64,000 bases of DNA from Bolinopsis microptera (taxonomy: Eukaryota > Ctenophora > Tentaculata > Lobata > Bolinopsidae). Shown here in pieces: positions 46,401 through 55,686 of the stretch (position 1 is its first letter; each line of letters opens with the position of its first letter). The DNA lies in assembly GCF_026151205.1 (NCBI RefSeq), contig NC_087080.1:17211337-17275336 (forward strand), in the 5' to 3' direction. Below the pieces are notes generated by a model, which was given only the letters and a program-made list of their open reading frames with translations, was not told the DNA's origin and made no database searches. Made by a program: the position numbers and the translations under genes.

Positions 46401-49400
46401 TACTCCTATCTTTTACAGGATAACATTCTCAATTATAAACTGTGCGAGTACTCTATCTTTTACAGGATAACATTCTCAAATATAAACTGTGCGACTACTC
46501 CTATCTTTTACAGGATAACATTCTCCAATATAAACTGTGCGACTACTCCTATCTTTTACAGGATAACATTCTCCAATATAAACTGTGCGACTACTCCTAT
46601 CTTTTACAGGATAACATTCTCAAATATAAACTGTGCGACTACTCCTATCTTTTACAGGATAACATTCTCCAATATAAACTGTGCGACTACTCCTATCTTT
46701 TACAGGATAACATTCTCCAATATAAACCGTGCGACTACTCCTATCTTTTACAGGATAACATTCTCCAGTATAAACTGTGCGACTACTCCTATCTTTTACA
46801 GGATAACATTCTCCAATATAAACTGTGCGACTACTCCTATCTTTTACAGGATAACATTCTCCAATATAAACCGTGCGACTACTCCTATCTTTTACAGGAT
46901 AACATTCTCCAATATAAACCGTGCGACTACTCCTATCTTTTACAGGATAACATTCTCCAATATAAACTGTGCGACTACTCCTATCTTTTACAGGATAACA
47001 TTCTCCAATATAAACTGTGCGACTTCTCCTATCTTTTACAGGATAACATTCTCAAATATAAACTGTGCGACTACTCCTATCTTTTACAGGATAACATTCT
47101 CCAATATAAACTGTGCGAGTACTCCTATCTTCTACAGGATAACATTCTCCAATATAAACTGTGCGACTACTCCTATCTGTTACAGGATAACATTGTCAAA
47201 TATAAACTGTGTGACTACTCCTATCTTTTACAGGATAACATTCTCAAATATAAACTGTGCGACTACTCCTATCTTTTACAGGATAACATTCTCAAATATA
47301 AACTGTGCGACTACTCCTATTTTTTACAGGATAACATTTTCAAATATAAACTGTGCGACTACTCCTATCTTTTACAGGATAATATTCTCAAATATAAACT
47401 GTGCGACTACTCCTATCTTTTACAGGATAACATTCTCCATGATATAAACTGTGCGACTACTCCTATCTGTTACAGGATAACATTCTCAAATATAAACTGT
47501 GCGACTACTCCTATCTTTTACAGGATAACATTCTCCAATATAAACTGTGCGACTACTCCTATCTTTTACAGGATAATATTCTCCAATATAAACTGTGCGA
47601 CTACTCCTATCTTTTACAGGATAATATTCTCCAATATAAACTGTGCGACTACTCCTATCTTTTACAGGATAACATTCTCCAATATAAACTGTGCGACTAC
47701 TCCTATCTTTTACAGGATAACAATCTCAAATATAAACTGTGCGAGTACTCCTATCTTTTACAGGATAACATTCTCAAATATAAACTGTGCGACTACTCCT
47801 ATCTTTTACAGGATAACATTCTCCAATATAAACTGTGCGACTACTCCTATCTTTTACAGGATAATATTCTCCAATATAAACTGTGCGACTACTCCTATCT
47901 TTTACAGGATAACATTCTCCAATATAAACTGTGCGACTACTCCTATCTTTTACAGGATAACAATCTCAAATATAAGCTGTGCGAGTACTCCTATCTTTTA
48001 CAGGATAACATTCTCAAATATAAATTGTGCGACTACTCCTATCTTTTACAGGATAACATTCTCAAATATAAACTGTGCGAGTACTCCTATCTTTTACAGG
48101 ATAACATTCTCAAATATAAACTGTGCGACTACTCCTATCTTTTACAGGATAACATTCTCCAATATAAACTGTGCGATTACTCCTATCTTTTACAGGATAA
48201 CATTCTCAAATATAAACTGTGCGACTACTCCTATCTTTTACAGGATAACATTCTCCAATATAAACTGTGCGACTACTCCTATCTTTTACAGGATAATATT
48301 CTCCAATATAAACTGTGCGACTACTCCTATCTTTTACAGGATAACATTCTCCAATATAAACTGTGCGAGTACTCCTATCTTTTACAGGATAACATTCTCC
48401 AATATAAACTGTGCGAGTACTCCTATCTTTTACAGGATAACATTCTCAAATATAAATTGTGCGACTACTCCTATCTTTTACAGGATACCATTCTCAAATA
48501 TAAACTGTGCGACTACTCCTATCTTTTACAGGATAACATTCTCCAATATAAACTGTGCGACTACTCCTATCTTTTACAGGATAACATTCTCAAATATAAA
48601 CTGTGCGACTACTCCTATCTTTTACAGGATAACATTCTCCAATATAAACTGTGCGACTACTCCTATGGACGGGGTACTGTGTTTAGAGGGCCCGCAGGAG
48701 AACAGAGAGTGCACGTCTTGTGTAGTAGACGCTCACATATTCACCCCACCTGCTGACTACTTCCGGATAGGTTAGTGGGCTCGTTGTTATCGGGCCTTCT
48801 TGTCATTGCCGTTCACATGCTTTTGTATTTTTTCATACCGGTCAAAAGGCCATAAAAACATTTGACCCAGCCAAAAAGTATCAATAGTATATCTTTCACG
48901 GTTTTAGCGGTAAGTCTTATTATTAAATACAAGTTCTAAACAAGGGATAGTAACAAAACAACGCCCAAGTCGAATCTTTCCCTGAAACTAATAACTAAAA
49001 TATATCAAAACTTCATTGTAATTTCTGCCGATATCTCTTATCATAAGCTAAATTACGAAGATAATACAGATCAAAAATATTATTCATAGAAAGATTTCTT
49101 TTTCATAAATCATGCAAAATCAGTGAAAATAAATTGCGTCTCCCACTCAAGAGGTTTTCAGCAAACGGAGGGTTGGGTCTTAGATAAGACATAAAGGCAC
49201 GAAGGTGGTAAAGTGCGCCAGCCAAATAAAGGGTGAAAGGGTTTCCAGACAAACTAAACCTTGGAACGCACCTATCGTGACACCCCTGATACGGTAGACC
49301 TCACTTTAATCTTCAGTTTGGTACATGAGAGTAGATACCTTCCCAGTCGCATGTCGTCTTCACTACAACCAGCATCAGCAAGAAGTTATATCAAAACTGA

Positions 49401-51200
49401 TCCCTTAATGGTATCGAATGCAGAAGAGATATCAATACCTATTTTGTGTAGAGACCAGCGATTCTCCTTCACAACTGAAACTAGGATCCGTTGTGTCCAA
49501 ACAATATTTGCAAGCTATGGCCAGGCTTGTAAGCATTTTGCCAAGGTCCTGTGTACTGAGAAACTTGTCTTTGAATGCGTCTAAGGACTATCATGTTTAA
49601 AACTTTTACACTTTAAAAGACAAATAGGGCCCAGACTCTTGAAAGGTCCTCGTGGTTTACCAGGTTTTTGCAGTGTCTGGTCCTGTGTAGTGTTGCTCAA
49701 AATAGTTGCGTATAATGTCAGCTTTTGCTACCAGAAAATGTAACAATCTCTCTCCATTCTCGTTCCTTCTACCAACACCATGCCTACCTATATGCTGCTG
49801 TAAACAATTTTCTTCATCAACAAATGAACGCTTGCCAAACTTGAAGTCTGAAAACGGACAAAATAACATGACCCCCCCCCCCCCCCCCCTGGGCTGAGCG
49901 CCTCTTTTTCTCGTTGACATGGTCACGGACGGAATGACAACATACCCAAACCTACCTCCCCAAAATCCATATTTTTCTGCAAAAACGTCCATTTGTAACC
50001 TTTCACTAAACATTTTTGCAAAAATGGTGAACGGAAAAATTTAAGTACGTATGAAATGGCCGAATTGAAAAGTACGACTAGTCCGTGCTTCTCATTTTTA
50101 GGAAATGTGTCACTTCTACATAGTTGCAATGATGTCTTTATATGAAGATGTAACTATGTAATACCGAGCACAACTATTAGCTTGGTCTCACATTGGTGGT
50201 TACATTGGTTACATCTTCATGACAATAAAGTTAAACCATCTATATACTCTAGTAAAGAAAATGAATTTTTTTTTAATTAGTTTCAAAAGAGTCTTGTACT
50301 AGATGAGTTTTGGATTTCTGTCCCGACACGGTTCCGGCACTCTAGTTTCGGATTCAGTAACAAATTGGTTGTGGCCTATCCTTGGCATTGTGTATTAACG
50401 GTTTCTCCCCTAACAGAGGGAGGTAACGAGAGACTGCGCCAGCAGCAGCAGTACTTGACAGACGATCAGATGCTGCAATTTGCCATACAACAGAGCATGT
50501 TACCCGCTGGAGCTGCGGGGGAAGACGATGGAGAGGAAGAAGAGGAGGTTAGTCGAACACAAAATTAAGTTTTATAGCTAGGATCAACACGAGAATCTAT
50601 GTTAATACTCCCCTACAACATTACTATAAGAAGACATATCCCCAGTTGACGTGGATGGAAGCACTGTCCACTGTTGCCGACAGAGAGAGGCCAGCAGCTA
50701 CTGTTGCTGACAGAGAGAGGCCAGCAGCTACACAAGACACCGTACAGACAGCTGTTCACCAGATTCCTGTGGAGGACCAATTTGAGCGTGTTCTCAGGAT
50801 GTCTTTACAGGTTAAGGAGCTGCTTTAACTTTGTTCTTAGAATCATATATTTCACAAGCTGCTTAAAAAGTATTACATATTACAGTAGAATAGAGCATTT
50901 CACAAAGCTGCATAACAAGTATTACATATTACACTAGAATAAAGCATTTCACAAAGCTGCATAACAAGTATTACATATTACAGTAGAATAAAGCATTTCA
51001 CAAAGCTGCATAACAAGTATTACTTATTACGGTACAGTAGAAAAGTGCATTTCACAAAGCTGCATAACAAGTATTACCTATTACAGTAGAATAGAGCATT
51101 TCACCTATTGCAGGACGAGGAGAGAAGACAAGAGCAACTCAGATTTGAGGAGGAAGAGGAATTGGCTAGAATAATAGCACTATCACTGAACGATAAATGA
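27589..51200 (+). CDS. ANKRD13: ANKRD13-family protein, complete gene of 14 coding exons (joined CDS span)
   Basis: ANKRD13 proteins bind ubiquitinated membrane receptors through C-terminal ubiquitin-interacting motifs and act in endocytic sorting. Coding exons: 27589-27678, 32205-32312, 32480-32578, 39953-40059, 40625-40794, 41486-41655, 41772-41847, 42644-42819, 42933-43091, 44445-44584, 48628-48770, 50417-50547, 50646-50810, 51114-51200. All junctions have GT/AG and matching phases. The sum is 1821 bases, 606 residues, close to the usual 590 or so. Domains in order: N-terminal YPLH block; ankyrin repeats (exons 2-3); the central GPCR-chaperone-type domain (W-D-F-T-S-W-V-P-L); L-P-A-G-F-P-V-N-I-E-I-P-L (exon 10); and UIM-type helices in exons 12-14. 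The gene spans 23.6 kb because its introns hold large minisatellites. Splice choice at exons 1 and 11 is ambiguous because those sites are repeated. Confidence 0.92.
27640..29243 (+). repeat. 43-bp minisatellite made of exon 1 end plus 5' splice site
   Basis: Each unit contains CTCTCCATGTTA, then TTTGAGAATGACCCTCAG, then GTAATA. The first unit is the real end of exon 1. About 37 units follow with single-base variants and a few 2-3-base insertions. The period of 43 is not a multiple of three and each unit has an in-frame TAA in the donor, so the array cannot be translated through. Confidence 0.92.
29250..29633. other. Intron 1, no feature
   Basis: Contains GGGGGGATGGGGGCGG near 29310 and AT-rich DNA. 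ORFs are not supported. Confidence 0.35.
29634..29980. repeat. Inverted-repeat arm, left
   Basis: Matches the reverse complement of 31227-31535, including GGTCCTAGGACCACTCAAAC and GGGAATCACTGCATGTCTAG. Order is partly rearranged. The arms enclose R1 copy 2 and the palindromic MITE. Confidence 0.7.
30101..30365. repeat. Dispersed repeat R1, copy 2
   Basis: Second copy of the repeat at 25908-26125, with about 60 extra bases in its middle. Confidence 0.7.
30402..31199. mobile_element. Palindromic Tc1/mariner-like MITE, 798 bp
   Basis: The ends TACAGGGTGGCCCATGAAAG and its imperfect complement are flanked by TA. The two halves are inverted copies for about 350 bases each around a short spacer. 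TA duplication with CAGGGTG ends fits Tc1/mariner. No transposase is present. Confidence 0.75.
31227..31535. repeat. Inverted-repeat arm, right
   Basis: Partner of 29634-29980. Confidence 0.7.
31540..32204. other. Intron 1, 3' part
   Basis: Unique AT-rich sequence leading to exon 2. Its part from about 31785 is repeated with many small errors at 33558-33955. Confidence 0.5.
32205..32312 (+). CDS. ANKRD13: ANKRD13 exon 2 (ankyrin repeat)
   Basis: 36 codons between CCAG and GTACAG. D-P-N-G-L-T-P-L-Q-L-C-S is an ankyrin-repeat first helix (consensus D-x-x-G-x-T-P-L-H). Phase 0 on both sides. Confidence 0.88.
32480..32578 (+). CDS. ANKRD13: ANKRD13 exon 3 (ankyrin repeat)
   Basis: 33 codons: V-L-L-D-H-G-A-N-P-D-L finishes one ankyrin repeat and E-G-W-S-I-V-Q-E starts the next, as in the human G-W-T-V-L-H-E. 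The donor GTGCTG at 32579 touches the minisatellite. Confidence 0.9.
32585..39875 (+). repeat. 36-bp minisatellite, 7.3 kb, in ANKRD13 intron 3
   Basis: The unit of 36 bases contains TTACTAGTGGTAGAGATACC and CACTGGCAATAT. It starts six bases after the exon 3 donor and has roughly 180-200 copies. The core (34101-38540) is almost invariant; both flanks are mixed with CAG, GGTAAT and shortened units. Because 36 is divisible by three and stops are rare, ORFs of up to 691 codons (V-E-I-P-H-W-Q-Y-I-L-L-V) appear, but they lie in an intron and are by-products. GGTAAT variants recur 29 and 28 units apart (36171, 37215, 38223). Confidence 0.93.
33515..34095. other. Error-rich duplicate of intron 1 inside the 36-bp array (probable assembly artefact)
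   Basis: 33558-33955 copies about 31785-32195 with frequent one-base deletions and insertions. The surrounding satellite units also carry scattered single-base losses (for example GCATATATC and CTAGGCATAAG). Neighbouring units are clean. This pattern is that of unpolished long-read sequence. Confidence 0.7.
39953..40059 (+). CDS. ANKRD13: ANKRD13 exon 4
   Basis: 35 codons plus two bases: L-L-T-K-L-S-N-A-P-D-F-Y-C-E-M-K, matching the family's helix before the central domain (A-P-D-F-Y-x-x-M-K). Donor GTAAGA. Confidence 0.9.
40625..40794 (+). CDS. ANKRD13: ANKRD13 exon 5 (central domain start)
   Basis: W-D-F-T-S-W-V-P-L-V-A-R-M-C-P-S-D, Y-R-I-Y-K-S-G and R-x-D-x-T-L match the beginning of the ANKRD13 central (GPCR-chaperone-like) domain. 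Phases 2 to 1. Confidence 0.93.
40908..41405 (+). repeat. 34-bp minisatellite in ANKRD13 intron 5
   Basis: About 14 units built on AATTGAGGACACGGTGTTAC followed by TTTAGTAATATAT. The outer units instead have TTTCAGTAATCTAG, which contains an acceptor-like TTTCAG. Confidence 0.92.
41486..41655 (+). CDS. ANKRD13: ANKRD13 exon 6
   Basis: G-C-E-I-Y-D-I-N-H-D-A-R-T-I matches the family E-x-N-H-D-x-x block, and S-S-P-L-T-S-T-R-I matches the segment before the F-W-G-W region. Donor GTTTTT at 41656 is weak, but phase and homology support it. Confidence 0.85.
41772..41847 (+). CDS. ANKRD13: ANKRD13 exon 7
   Basis: G-L-I-G-F-R-T-D-K-T-E-E-I-S-G-Y-E matches human G-F-W-G-W-R-T-D-K-x-E-x-x-x-G-Y-E. Phases 0 to 1. 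Confidence 0.9.
42013..42636 (+). repeat. 17-bp minisatellite in ANKRD13 intron 7, against the acceptor
   Basis: About 36 copies of ATAACCCTGGTAACCAG. The real acceptor at 42641 (CCCTGGTCCACAG) is itself a variant of the unit, so the array abuts and resembles the exon 8 splice site. Long - strand ORFs here are by-products. Confidence 0.92.
42644..42819 (+). CDS. ANKRD13: ANKRD13 exon 8
   Basis: E-H-L-T-T-E-Q-R and S-M-F-E-S-L-L match the family R-T-E-H-L-T-E-E-x-K and L-E-S-L-L. The remainder is Ser-rich. Phases 1 to 0. Confidence 0.9.
42933..43091 (+). CDS. ANKRD13: ANKRD13 exon 9
   Basis: 53 codons. Y-E-D-E-M-D-Q-K-I-L-D-Y-F and K-V-Q-K-F-K-A-R-V-W-L-S-N-N-H-P-L-S-L-Q match the family Q-K-F-K-A-x-x-W-M block. 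Confidence 0.92.
43118..43325 (+). repeat. 33-bp minisatellite in ANKRD13 intron 9
   Basis: About six units of CATGTTTAAAGGA plus CACAAACTACACATACT, beginning some 25 bases after the exon 9 donor. Confidence 0.88.
43376..44405. mobile_element. G-tract-capped DNA transposon (1030 bp) in ANKRD13 intron 9
   Basis: Starts with 31 G (43376-43406), then GGTCATGAGCATTTTTGAGA. Ends with its imperfect complement and 10 C (44396-44405). Flanked by TGTAA on both sides (43371-43375, 44406-44410). GTCAAATTCT is also inverted between the ends. No transposase ORF. Same layout as 1312-1730. Confidence 0.75.
44445..44584 (+). CDS. ANKRD13: ANKRD13 exon 10
   Basis: L-L-P-I-V-E-L-M, K-L-K-D-F-I-T-L and L-P-A-G-F-P-V-N-I-E-I-P-L-Y-H-M-I-N-A-R: one of the best-conserved blocks of the family. 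Ends in phase 2, with the Arg codon completed by exon 11. Confidence 0.95.
45039..48665 (+). repeat. 48-bp minisatellite made of the exon 11 start plus its 3' splice site
   Basis: Each unit has CTATCTTTTACAG followed by GATAACATTCTCAAATATA or a CAATATA variant and CTGTGCGACTACTC. The last copy is the real exon 11 start at 48628. There are about 59 units from 45789, plus two more before the hAT MITE that split the array at 45141. The period is 16 codons, and nearly every unit preserves both the acceptor and the frame of I-T-F-S-N-I-N-C-A-T-T-P. Confidence 0.95.
45141..45783. mobile_element. hAT-type MITE, 643 bp, inside the acceptor array
   Basis: Flanked by TACAGGAT (45133-45140 and 45784-45791), an 8-bp duplication of array sequence. 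The ends CACCCCTGCAGATTTCGT and the complement of ACGAAATCTGCACCTATG match at most positions. It contains a GC-rich GGGGGCTGCGCCCCC hairpin near 45505. It splits the array, so it arrived after the first amplification. Confidence 0.75.
48628..48770 (+). CDS. ANKRD13: ANKRD13 exon 11
   Basis: Starts with the G that completes Arg, then I-T-F-S-N-I-N-C-A-T-T-P, matching family N-A-R-I-T-F-G-N-V-N-G. Ends D-Y-F-R-I plus one base. The most distal acceptor gives the family length. Use of any upstream copy would add blocks of 16 residues. Confidence 0.85.
48771..50416. other. ANKRD13 intron 11
   Basis: Holds the third R1 fragment (48838-48912) and an 18-C run (49872-49889). ORFs of about 110 codons on both strands lack recognisable motifs. 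Confidence 0.5.
50417..50547 (+). CDS. ANKRD13: ANKRD13 exon 12 (first UIM)
   Basis: D-D-Q-M-L-Q-F-A-I-Q-Q-S-M-L matches a ubiquitin-interacting motif (A-x-x-x-S with hydrophobic spacing) and is almost identical to the family I-M-Q-F-A-I-Q-Q-S-L-L. Acidic tail follows. Confidence 0.92.
50646..50810 (+). CDS. ANKRD13: ANKRD13 exon 13 (second UIM)
   Basis: Contains an exact 11-residue tandem duplication (V-A-D-R-E-R-P-A-A-T) and then E-D-Q-F-E-R-V-L-R-M-S-L-Q, a degenerate UIM. Phase 0 on both sides. Confidence 0.88.
50841..51108 (+). repeat. 49-bp minisatellite in ANKRD13 intron 13, near the last acceptor
   Basis: About five units with CATTTCACAAAGCTGCATAA and CAAGTATTACATATTACAG. The unit includes an acceptor-like TATTACAG. 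The array ends a few bases before the true acceptor at 51113. Confidence 0.88.
51114..51200 (+). CDS. ANKRD13: ANKRD13 exon 14 (last UIM and stop)
   Basis: E-E-E-E-L-A-R-I-I-A-L-S-L-N-D-K then TGA, matching the C-terminal UIM of the family (L-Q-L-S-L-T-D-K). Confidence 0.95.
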   Translation, partial: DEERRQEQLRFEEEEELARIIALSLNDK

Positions 51201-52260
51201 CAAATTACCATTTTAAAGAGGGATTTTTCAGAAGGTTAGAAATTCGGAATCATATTTTCAGAAGGAATATTATTTTATTATTTTGGTCGGACGATTACGG
51301 AATGGACATCAGAATCCTTTATTAGTAGTACTCTTCTTTTATTCTGCTGAATATTTATTTGGATATCTAGGTCGTGTATATATTAGTTATTGCTTTAACC
51401 AAGGGTTACATCTTGGTGACAGTACTGGTATTATTTTGTTTTTACAGTGTCAATTTTCATAAATCCAATCAGATTTTGATCTTGGTATATTATTGTTATT
51501 ACAATATTACATACAATATTATTATTGTTAGCGACTCCTAGTCCTATAACAGAGAACCCCAAATATCATCCCATTTATTTTTGTTTTTGAAGATAGTATT
51601 TTTGCTTAACTGTTTACAAATTGCAAATAGACTGAGAAGATAAAGCTTAAATATATATGGCTCATCAATAGGGTTTAAAGATTTGAACTGTGCTGAGTGA
51701 CTTTTCCAGATCAATTTTTTTTCTGTACGCTATCGAACCTTTTCTGTATTCTTGTACAATGATGTTGATTGTTTCAAATATTTAATTTTGTGTGTTTGTG
51801 CTTATTTTCGTTTTTTATTTTTCCAAGAACCGACTCTAATAGTAGAGCTGTAGAGGCTCTTTAGAGCTTATACTCTAACGCTCTCCTTTCCGTGTCCGAC
51901 TCCTTGATTCTTGGTATGATTTGAAACTTTTACAAAATAGCAAGTATACAAATGTACAGCAATTCGAACAAACATATAAAATGGGCCGAAATGTATAAAT
52001 GCTAAAAAGCGTGGGTCAGTGAAACAAGTACAGAGGACAACTTTCAAAACAGGAGTTTTATGGCCGCCCAAAGTCTCAATAACATCACCTCCACCTAGTA
52101 ATAAAATTATGAAATGTGAAAAGTGTGAAACAATCAAATAATAATGTATGCATATATAATATAATTGTCTCTCAAATACAGATAACGTCTGTAAACTCTT
52201 AAAATACCCCTACAAGTACATATTATACTGATCGGTGTCCGAGAAACATGAATTACGTCA
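51201..52260. other. ANKRD13 3' UTR and intergenic
   Basis: No gene recognised. 51406-51424 shares 19 bases with the hairpin at 54398. Confidence 0.4.
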
Positions 52261-53175
52261 TCATGGTGCCTTCTTAACCCGGCTACAGACCTTCCCGTTA
52301 CGGATGTAGTGGTCGAGATGAGTCTGTTCAGCCCTCTTCTTCTTCAGGTCAGTTACCACGTTCTTCCTTGCTGCACGCTCTTCACTGGATCTATCAGGAC
52401 AGATCCATACATCTTTGTGTGCATCAGCCATCCTCAGTTTCCCTGTTTTCCATCAGAATCTGATGAACTGCTGTTGAGCTTGGGACGGTGATCTTGACTG
52501 GTCGGATAGCCGTGATACCTTCCAGCCGACTCTAGTCGCTTCGAAATGAGGTTTCTCCCCGATCTCCTCCAATAGTGCGGTTACCAGAGCTGGAAGCTGT
52601 TCTTCATCCTCTTCTTTCAGTCCAAACACTATCAGATTCTTGCTCCTGTCCTCCTCTGCAGCCACACTCTTCATAACATTCTTCAGAATTTTACTGTTGC
52701 AGACCGCGCCACTTGTGCTGTTCTTTTGTACAGCTGCACTGTAGCTCTTAATCCCTGTCTCCACCGTTGTTTGTACTGTCTCTTCAACTGATGTCTTAAA
52801 CAACTGTAGTTGTTCGTCCTTCTGCACTAGCAACTGGTCCTGCAACCTGACCATCTTTTCCTTGTCTGCTAGTGCTTCCGTCTTGAGGCACTCAACGATT
52901 TCCATCATAGCGCTCATCTGACTACTCTGCCGTCGTACGAGGTCTGCTGCTTGCATAACCCATTCTGCCATATACCTTTTATAGATAGACGGAGACATGA
53001 GCATTTCTTGGTCCATATTTCCACGAATTTCGAAGTTTTCTAATTTCAGTTGTTTTGCCATCGAAGTGAACCATCTATCAGCGCAGCCCTCTACATCTTC
53101 CTTTTCTTCATAGTTGAAATCCTTGAGTTTCTTCTGAGATCGGGTCAAATTTAAATCATCCTCCGTGGTGTACAT
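52261..53175 (-). pseudogene. LINE ORF1-like protein with one in-frame stop
   Basis: ATG at 53175; 305 codons to a TGA at 52261, broken only by a TGA at 52453-52455. The N-terminal half is helical and charged (likely coiled coil). The C-terminal part reads R-S-K-N-L-I-V-F-G-L-K-E-E, then A-T-R-V-G, and past the stop I-C-P-D-R-S-S-E-E-R-A-A-R-K. This matches the RRM-like plus C-terminal domain of LINE ORF1 nucleic-acid chaperones. No endonuclease follows, so it is a fragment. Confidence 0.65.
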
Positions 53176-53945
53176 TGTATAGTAATGTACAAGTATACAG
53201 TATACACACGCAAAGGCTAACTACGCGGTAGCAGCAAACTGAACTTATCGCTAAGTTACAAAAGATAAGTATATATAAGGTATATTTTGCTCGGACAGAG
53301 AAAATGTGTAAAATTACGTGTATGTCATATGTGTAGCTGTTACTTGAAAGAAAACATTGCTTTAAATGAAAAATCGGGAACTAGGACGAACACCGATGCA
53401 TTAAGACAACATTAAGGCAACATTAGAGCAACAAATTCGTTTAAGACATCAGTAACAAACTTAGTAAGGCATCAAATTATGTATAACACTATTTCTTTGA
53501 ATATATTTTACTTTGTCAAATTATATTTCACTTCATCAACTGAGAGTAATATGAAATTGTGACTAAAACTCTGAAAATGAAATAATTAGGTATCATTATT
53601 TATGAGGTAATAATAATTTACAGAGCAATAAATTAAATTATTATCAAAACTTTACACAAATCCAAAGTAGTAACTAAGAACATCCTATAGACCTGATAAG
53701 TCTACTTAAAAGACTTACAGAACTGAAAATTTACTATAAATGCAAAAAATGGAACTTAAAACTGAAATTATCAAAATCAAAAATTATGCAAAAAATTGAA
53801 CTTAAAACTGAAATTATCGAACTAAACAAATTCAAAATAAATTTCTCCACAATTGGCGGTTCGAGGCTAAATACCTTAAGTCTGTCAAGTCGTCACTATT
53901 ATTCAAATAAATATTTCTTTATTTCAAATCGTCTAAAATAGTTTT
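53176..53945. other. Intergenic, nothing recognised
   Basis: AT-rich, with short local duplications such as ACTTAAAACTGAAATTATC near 53754 and 53799. Confidence 0.4.
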
Positions 53946-54377
53946 TTAAATATTACATTGATGTCTACCAATCCTACCCCTCATATTTGACATACTATCA
54001 ACAGCAAAATTTAGAGCTAGTTGTGGTGGTGAGTTGCAGTCGCTACGAAGAATGTGCCCAAACATTTTCCAGCGGGATTTATGAACTCTCTCTGAAAGTG
54101 GAGTTATATTGCAACGAGCATACAAGTCCTTGTTGCTGATGATGCGGGGATAGGTCATGTTGATGATACGTCTTAGATGTTTGCGTTGACATACATCAAC
54201 TTTATTGATAATGTTCTGTGGAGCTGCCCAGCTGTTACAGTTGTACAATAAAACAGGGGTAACAAATGCTTCATACAGCTTGATTTTTACAGGAAGAGAA
54301 ATGCGGGATTTCTCTGCCCGTACCTTGCTGTATTTCTCAAAGGCAACGTAAGCAAGGATGCATCGGCGAGGATGCAT
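53946..54377 (-). pseudogene. LINE reverse transcriptase C-terminal relic, - strand
   Basis: K-I-K-L-Y-E-A-F-V-T-P-V-L-L-Y-N, R-K-H-L-R-R-I and W-K-M-F-G-H-I-L-R are conserved LINE C-terminal blocks. A related fragment in the opposite orientation is at 55687-55998. Confidence 0.75.
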
Positions 54378-54397
54378 TGGCGAGAGATATCAGCCTT

Positions 54398-54460
54398 CGT
54401 TCGATCTGATTTACATCTTGGTGACAGTAACTGTCACCAAGATGTAAATCAGATCGAACG
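54398..54460. repeat. 63-bp perfect hairpin
   Basis: Two 31-base arms (starting CGTTCGATCTGATTTACATC) are exact reverse complements around a single A. Confidence 0.9.
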
Positions 54461-54562
54461 AGAAATTAGATCGAACGGCGTTCATTTGCTATAAGAGGAC
54501 CAAAACTATATGGAACTACTACTATATATGGAACATTAAGTTCCTGATACTGATAGTATTAA

Positions 54563-55228
54563 TAGTCAGTGTAATAAGCGCCAAGCGCGAGCACAGAACT
54601 TTTTTTCTCCGATTTCGATAAATTTGGTACCAAAATTTGTCTAAAAATGTGAATAAAATAAATCCACCGTGTAGCAATTTTCGCTAAAAATGCTACACGG
54701 CGCTTGTTCCATGTTCGCCGCGCGTGCTTTTTTCGCGCAAATTTTTAGTTTTTGGCCTATAACTTTCACATTTTCAGTTATTATCACATAATTATTATGG
54801 CATCGTAATCAACTCATCGAGACGAAACTTTTAGTACTAATATTTTAAGATTTAAAGGAAAATTATTTTCAAAATTTTTCAATTTGAATTGTGTGAAATT
54901 TGGGACAAATTTTTGAAAAATGTTGTGCTTCAAATATTATAATTCTGGTACCAAAAGTTGCGTCTGAGTAAGCTCATTACGATACTGTAATAATTATTTC
55001 AAAATATTCAATATTTTAGGAGTTATAGGCATTTTAAGCAATAAATTACCCATTTTTCGTCCTTTGTACATTCTTGTAATGCACAGGAGGCCCACATATA
55101 GCTCGACGTTATTTTGCTACACGGTGAATTTGCATTATTCACACTTAGAGGCAACTTTTGGTACCAAATTTATCAAAATCAGAGACAAAAAGTTCTGTGC
55201 CAACTCATGGCGCTTATTACATAGACTA
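54563..55228. mobile_element. MITE family M1, complete copy (666 bp)
   Basis: The ends TAGTC..TGTAATAAGCGCC and complement continue with GATAAATTTGGTACCAAA on both sides. A TA duplication is possible. Reverse orientation relative to 5164. Confidence 0.75.
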
Positions 55229-55686
55229 TAAAGCTGTTTGTCCAAGTTTATTGCTTTGATACCGGACAACCCTCCGACTTCCGGTTATAGCTGCAGCTGG
55301 TTCAATTCCCAGACTACTCGCCATCGAGGTGGTCAGAAATCTGATGACCCTTCCTGCTATACTAGGAGGATAAACACAACCAAAGTAAGAAGTGACAGCG
55401 CGCGTTATAAGAGACCCAAACGCGCTGAACGTTAAGTAGCTGGGAGAATTTTTATCAATCTGCCGCCTTGCATCTATCCATTGCATTACAATTAAATCAT
55501 TAGGCGTCCGCGCCTTACATGCACGGCCATTATCGTGACCGATTTGAAGACTCTCAATTAAAGAGTATTTCAGTGAAGTAAAGACAATTTAAACTATGTC
55601 ATCAGGCCAACAAATTTCTGACAAGTGTTCAGCTCTATCGAGGATTTATCAAAAATATCAAATATTTAAAACATTATTAACTTTTA

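Noticed and set aside
45700..48775. ORFs of 256, 447 and 777 codons as separate proteins
   Set aside because: They are the 48-bp array read in different frames. Only the final segment is a real exon, though in-frame inclusion of units by splicing stays possible.
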